In this document: positions 58,618 to 59,548 of the stretch, one piece after another
Layout: the number at the start of each line of letters is the position of its first letter
How positions within the stretch are numbered: the stretch's first letter is position 1
Source: an uncultured Christensenella sp.
Lineage (GTDB): Bacteria; Bacillota; Clostridia; Christensenellales; Borkfalkiaceae
DNA length: 59,548 nucleotides
Assembly: GCA_910578195.1 (NCBI GenBank)
Contig: CAJTOY010000007.1
Location: 1 to 59,548 of the forward strand
Reading direction: 5' to 3'
Made by a program: the position numbers and the translations under genes
The notes under the pieces: generated by a model
What the model saw: only the letters and a program-made list of their open reading frames with translations
Databases searched by the model: none
Told to the model about the DNA's origin: nothing

Positions 58618-58647
58618 TATATTGCGGAAAATACGGAAAAATTATGC
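58618..58647 (-). promoter_or_regulatory. Candidate sigma-G promoter of the SDR-spoVA operon
   Basis: Minus strand GCATA (58647-58643), 18-base spacer, CAATATA (58624-58618). From memory the Bacillus sigma-G consensus is gHATR and CATWMTA; here the -35 fits and the -10 differs at one base. The -10 ends five bases before the SDR ATG. Confidence 0.45.
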
Positions 58648-58649
58648 AA

Positions 58650-59423
58650 TCAACCGAAGGCGACGTCCAAAATCATCATCAGGGCGAACCCGAATATTAC
58701 GCCGACGGTTGCTTTGATTTTTCCCTCGGAAAAGGATTCGGGTATCAGCTCGGAACAGACGACCGCAACCATTGCGCCCGCCGAAAACGACAGCGCCCAC
58801 GGCAGTATTCCGCTTGCGAACGTCACGGCAAGCGCGCCTATCACGCCCGCTACGATTTCCACCGCGCCCGAAAGCTGACCTACGAAAAAGGACTTGAATC
58901 TGCCCATTCCGTTGGCGCGAAGCGGGAACGCGACGCACATACCCTCGGGGAAGTTCTGAATTCCTATGCCGACCGCGAGCATTACCGCGGCGACCGCGCC
59001 CACTCCGCTGCCCGCGGCGAGCGCGCCGAACGCGACGCCGACCGCAAGCCCCTCGGGAATATTGTGCATAGTTACCGCAATGCACATTACCGCACAGCTT
59101 TTCTTTTTGGCGTTGCCGTTGAAAATTCTGAGCTTATCGGTCACTATGTCGGTAACGATTATTAAAAGACCGCCCAGAATAAAACCGCTTGTAAGTACTA
59201 AAAAAGCATAATCCACGCCCGTTTCGAGCGCGGGCATAAGTAACGAGAAAAACGTCGAAGCGAGCATTATGCCCGCCGCGCTGCTCATCATAAGCGAAAA
59301 CGCGCTTTTACTTACGCTTTTACAGAAAAAGACGGGCAGAGCGCCCAAAGCCGTCAACGCCCAAGTGAACGATGTGGCTATAAGCGCTTGCTGCCAGCCC
59401 TCTAAATTATAAAACCATTCCAC
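58650..59423 (-). CDS. ZIP-family metal transporter
   Basis: A 257-residue membrane protein with eight predicted helices. The ZIP signature TMHNIPEG lies in helix 4 (about 118-125) and IGIQNFPEGM in helix 5, supplying His, Asn, Pro and Glu metal ligands; the His of helix 5 is Gln here. It imports Zn2+ or another divalent metal. The start is GTG with GGAGAAA seven bases upstream. Confidence 0.93.
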   Translation of the reverse strand: MEWFYNLEGWQQALIATSFTWALTALGALPVFFCKSVSKSAFSLMMSSAAGIMLASTFFSLLMPALETGVDYAFLVLTSGFILGGLLIIVTDIVTDKLRIFNGNAKKKSCAVMCIAVTMHNIPEGLAVGVAFGALAAGSGVGAVAAVMLAVGIGIQNFPEGMCVAFPLRANGMGRFKSFFVGQLSGAVEIVAGVIGALAVTFASGILPWALSFSAGAMVAVVCSELIPESFSEGKIKATVGVIFGFALMMILDVAFG

Positions 59424-59494
59424 AAGTATTTCTCCATAGTATTTTCTTAAAGTACAGTTACTTTATTCTATGAAAAAAAATCCCGCCGCGTTAC

Positions 59495-59548
59495 TGAAGT
59501 GAACCCCAAAGTTTGGACAAAAAATTAAATCATTAGATTTGTGAGTGA
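59495..59548 (+). mobile_element. Probable left end of an IS3-family insertion sequence (cut by the window)
   Basis: TGAAGTGAACCCCAAAGTTT and the following GGACAAAAAA resemble the terminal inverted repeats of IS3/IS150-group elements in Firmicutes, which commonly read TGAAGTGCACCCC..AGTTGGACA (from memory). No transposase frame begins before the window ends. The 70 bases between the ZIP start and this end show nothing else. Confidence 0.5.

Overview
The window reads as a chromosomal segment of an endospore-forming Firmicute of class Clostridia, probably an uncultured gut-type lineage. The evidence is intact sporulation genes (sigK, spoVAC-spoVAD-spoVAE, yunB), Bacillota-type conserved clusters (obgE-yhbY-nadD/yqeK-rsfS, secG-rnr-smpB, pgk-tpiA-gpmI), a SAM-I riboswitch, and many consensus sigma-A promoters with exact 17-base spacers. 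The species cannot be named from sequence alone. Almost all of it is core genome. Accessory traits are confined to a patch beside tRNA-Ser (about 53.0-54.3 kb) and a probable IS3-family end at the right edge.

Layout. 0-7 kb (minus): MazF-type toxin without a visible antitoxin; a cation antiporter behind a probable Mn2+ (yybP-ykoY) riboswitch; then sigK and the run tyrS-yigZ-kinase-recX-birA-nnrD, with overlapping or abutting genes from tyrS onward. 7-11 kb: MarR regulator and heterodimeric ABC exporter. 11-20 kb: tRNA-Glu, GNAT/YoaP, MscS, hydrolase, pgi, an SF1 helicase, a catalytically altered DeoC homologue, rsfS and a nadD-yqeK fusion. 20-25 kb: yhbY, obgE, a divergent Rho, an MBL hydrolase, a DUF1934 protein, tyrA. 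25-29 kb: lower glycolysis (pgk-tpiA-gpmI). 29-34 kb: EamA transporter, secG-rnr-smpB, metA. 34-40 kb: lipoprotein protease, UDP-sugar pyrophosphorylase, Nudix, LemA-DUF2207. 40-50 kb: rplI, DUF1540, CvpA-like, glnS, fhs, glyS, membrane protein, ABC-F, radical SAM. 50-53 kb: SAM riboswitch operon GNAT-metK-comF and tRNA-Ser. 53-55 kb: small accessory genes. 55-58.6 kb: an SDR-spoVA-yunB sporulation block. The end holds a ZIP transporter and an IS-like terminus.

Most notable: (1) at least five genes have a -35/-10 promoter whose -10 ends 6-7 bases before the start codon, with no Shine-Dalgarno, so their mRNAs are predicted to be leaderless. (2) The Rho homologue keeps its P-loop but lacks the catalytic Glu, the adjacent Arg and the arginine finger. 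(3) The DeoC homologue has Arg in place of the Schiff-base Lys. (4) The start regions of sigK and yunB are palindromes carrying sigma-E-like -10 sequences. (5) A deaminase gene next to tRNA-Ser is bounded by short repeats. I found no obvious wholly new defence or biosynthetic system. Motif comparisons with known families are from memory, not from a search.
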